Assembly: GCA_910585565.1 (NCBI GenBank)
Contig: CAJUFC010000073.1
Coordinates: 1 to 5,860, forward strand
DNA: 5,860 nt
From: an uncultured Eggerthellaceae bacterium
Lineage (GTDB): Bacteria > Actinomycetota > Coriobacteriia > Coriobacteriales > Eggerthellaceae
Direction of reading: 5' to 3'
A program made the position numbers and the translations under genes. Below are positions 5,227-5,860 of the stretch, one piece after another (positions within the stretch are counted from its first letter, which is position 1; each line of letters begins with the position of its first letter). The notes beneath the pieces are model-generated. The model did no database searches. It saw only the letters and a list, made by a program, of their open reading frames with translations, and was not told the origin of the DNA.

Positions 5227-5860
5227 CGCTCGGCGGCCTTCCCTGCGACAGGTCGGGCTCGCGCACAAAGCCTTCGGTGTAGGCGCTCGGCACCACCATG
5301 GTGCCCTCCCCATCCTGCATGCCCTCGTAGACGAGATGCATCTTGCGCAGATTCAAAGCGAGGTCATCGCGAGCATACGTGTCAGCCACCTCCTGCATGA
5401 TGGCTGACACGTCGCGCTCGGCCTCCATGAGCGTGATGCGCGCGTTCTTGCGGCACTCGGCCTGCGCCTCCATCGACATCACCGGCTGCAGCTCCTTAGG
5501 AATGATAATGTCGCGAATCTCCACCGACAGCACAGCGATGCCCCAATCGGTCACCTTGGCTTCCACGGCCTCCTGCAGCTCTGCATCCAGCTGATGGCGG
5601 CGCATGACCACGTTCGACACGCTCGCGCGCCCAATGGCGTCGCGCAAGGCGGTCTGGGCCGTCAGCGCCACGGCGAAGCGACAGTCCTCCACTTCGGTGC
5701 ACGCCTTCTCGGGGTCCCAGATCATCCAGAACAGCACCGCATCCACGTCAAGCGGCACCAAATCGCTTGTCAGCGCCTCCTCCGCGCCAAAGGGGGTCGC
5801 CACGGTGCGCTGGTCCACGCGCAGCGCACAAAACTCCACCAGCGGCACGGTCAAGAACAC
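5216..5860 (-). CDS. SPFH/band-7 domain (stomatin/slipin-like) membrane protein, C-terminal 214 residues, truncated by window edge
   Basis: The frame is open from the right edge to a TGA at 5218-5216; the real start and any N-terminal membrane anchor lie outside. Residues below count from the edge. The translation follows the slipin pattern: RVDQRTVATPFGAEEALTSDLVPLDVDAVLFWMIWDPEKA resembles the usual R-V-D-R-x-x-x-P-x-E-x-x-T-x-D-x-V core. VEDCRFAVALTAQTALRDAIGR (37-58) matches VEDYRxAxxxLAQTTLRxxIG, and DWGIAVLSVEIRDIIIPKELQPVM (84-107) matches WGIxVxxVEIxDIxIPxELxxAM. A charged helical part (110-140, QAECRKNARITLMEAERDV) would form the oligomerising coiled coil. Such proteins form ring-like scaffolds on membranes, often beside NfeD-type proteases, but no partner is visible here. 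Several normally conserved positions differ (ASVSNVVMRR in the DELL region). It is convergent with, and overlaps by 11 bp, the ATPase gene; a role in metal export is not implied. Confidence 0.88.
   Translation of the reverse strand: MFLTVPLVEFCALRVDQRTVATPFGAEEALTSDLVPLDVDAVLFWMIWDPEKACTEVEDCRFAVALTAQTALRDAIGRASVSNVVMRRHQLDAELQEAVEAKVTDWGIAVLSVEIRDIIIPKELQPVMSMEAQAECRKNARITLMEAERDVSAIMQEVADTYARDDLALNLRKMHLVYEGMQDGEGTMVVPSAYTEGFVREPDLSQGRPPSASA
5219..5230. repeat. 12-bp perfect palindrome at the convergent gene overlap
   Basis: AGCGCTAGCGCT is self-complementary and spans the ATPase stop codon (TAG, 5224-5226) and the last codons of the SPFH gene. It has no loop and no T-run on either side, so it is not a standard intrinsic terminator. 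No separate terminator is seen between the two convergent genes. Confidence 0.55.
5377..5412. repeat. Perfect 12-bp inverted repeat with 12-nt loop inside the SPFH coding sequence
   Basis: ACGTGTCAGCCA (5377-5388) and TGGCTGACACGT (5401-5412) are exact reverse complements separated by 12 nt. In the SPFH mRNA (minus strand) this would form a strong stem, with an AGGAGG at the loop/stem boundary (5395-5390). It encodes the stretch around RDVSAIMQEVADTYA. No T-run follows on either strand, so it is not a standard terminator. The function is unknown and it may be chance. Confidence 0.7.

Overview
This is a GC-rich bacterial window, dense with genes, with strong AGGAGG-type ribosome binding sites. 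The composition, the CadC/SmtB-like regulator and the P1B ATPase without an N-terminal metal domain fit a high-GC Gram-positive. An Actinomycetota lineage such as the Coriobacteriia is my best guess, but it is inferred from style alone; there is no rRNA here and I could not run a database search.

Layout, left to right. The 5' two thirds (N-terminal part) of GMP synthase (guaA) lies on the minus strand and runs off the left edge. A gene-free gap of 313 bp follows. Next, also on the minus strand, is a complete tyrosine/dual-specificity phosphatase of the IphP/MptpB/LipA type (HCX5R signature). A short AT-rich divergent region then carries a good sigma-70 promoter whose -10 lies inside a SmtB/CadC-type operator palindrome. 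This promoter drives a plus-strand cassette of three genes: an ArsR/SmtB metal sensor, a stand-alone 75-residue heavy-metal-associated (HMA) domain protein, and a P1B-2 (Zn/Cd/Pb) efflux ATPase. The right end holds the C-terminal part of an SPFH/band-7 (slipin-like) membrane protein on the minus strand. It is convergent with the ATPase gene and overlaps its end by 11 bp.

How it works together. The three plus-strand genes form a self-contained metal resistance unit. The sensor should repress its own promoter in low metal and release on Zn(II), Cd(II), Pb(II) or a similar ion. The HMA protein probably hands metal to, or gates, the ATPase, which exports it. The sensor carries a complete SmtB-type alpha5 site (D118, H120, H131, E134) as well as an N-terminal Cys cluster and an alpha3 Cys (C26, C29, C36, C75), so it looks like a dual-site sensor. 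The guaA, phosphatase and SPFH genes are neighbours with no evident functional link to metal export.

I see no mobile element, CRISPR array, tRNA or rRNA, and no clear evidence of an entirely new system. The points most worth a second look are the two metal sites in the sensor, the split HMA/ATPase arrangement, a repeat-derived insertion in the ATPase P-domain, and a perfect 12-bp inverted repeat inside the SPFH coding sequence.
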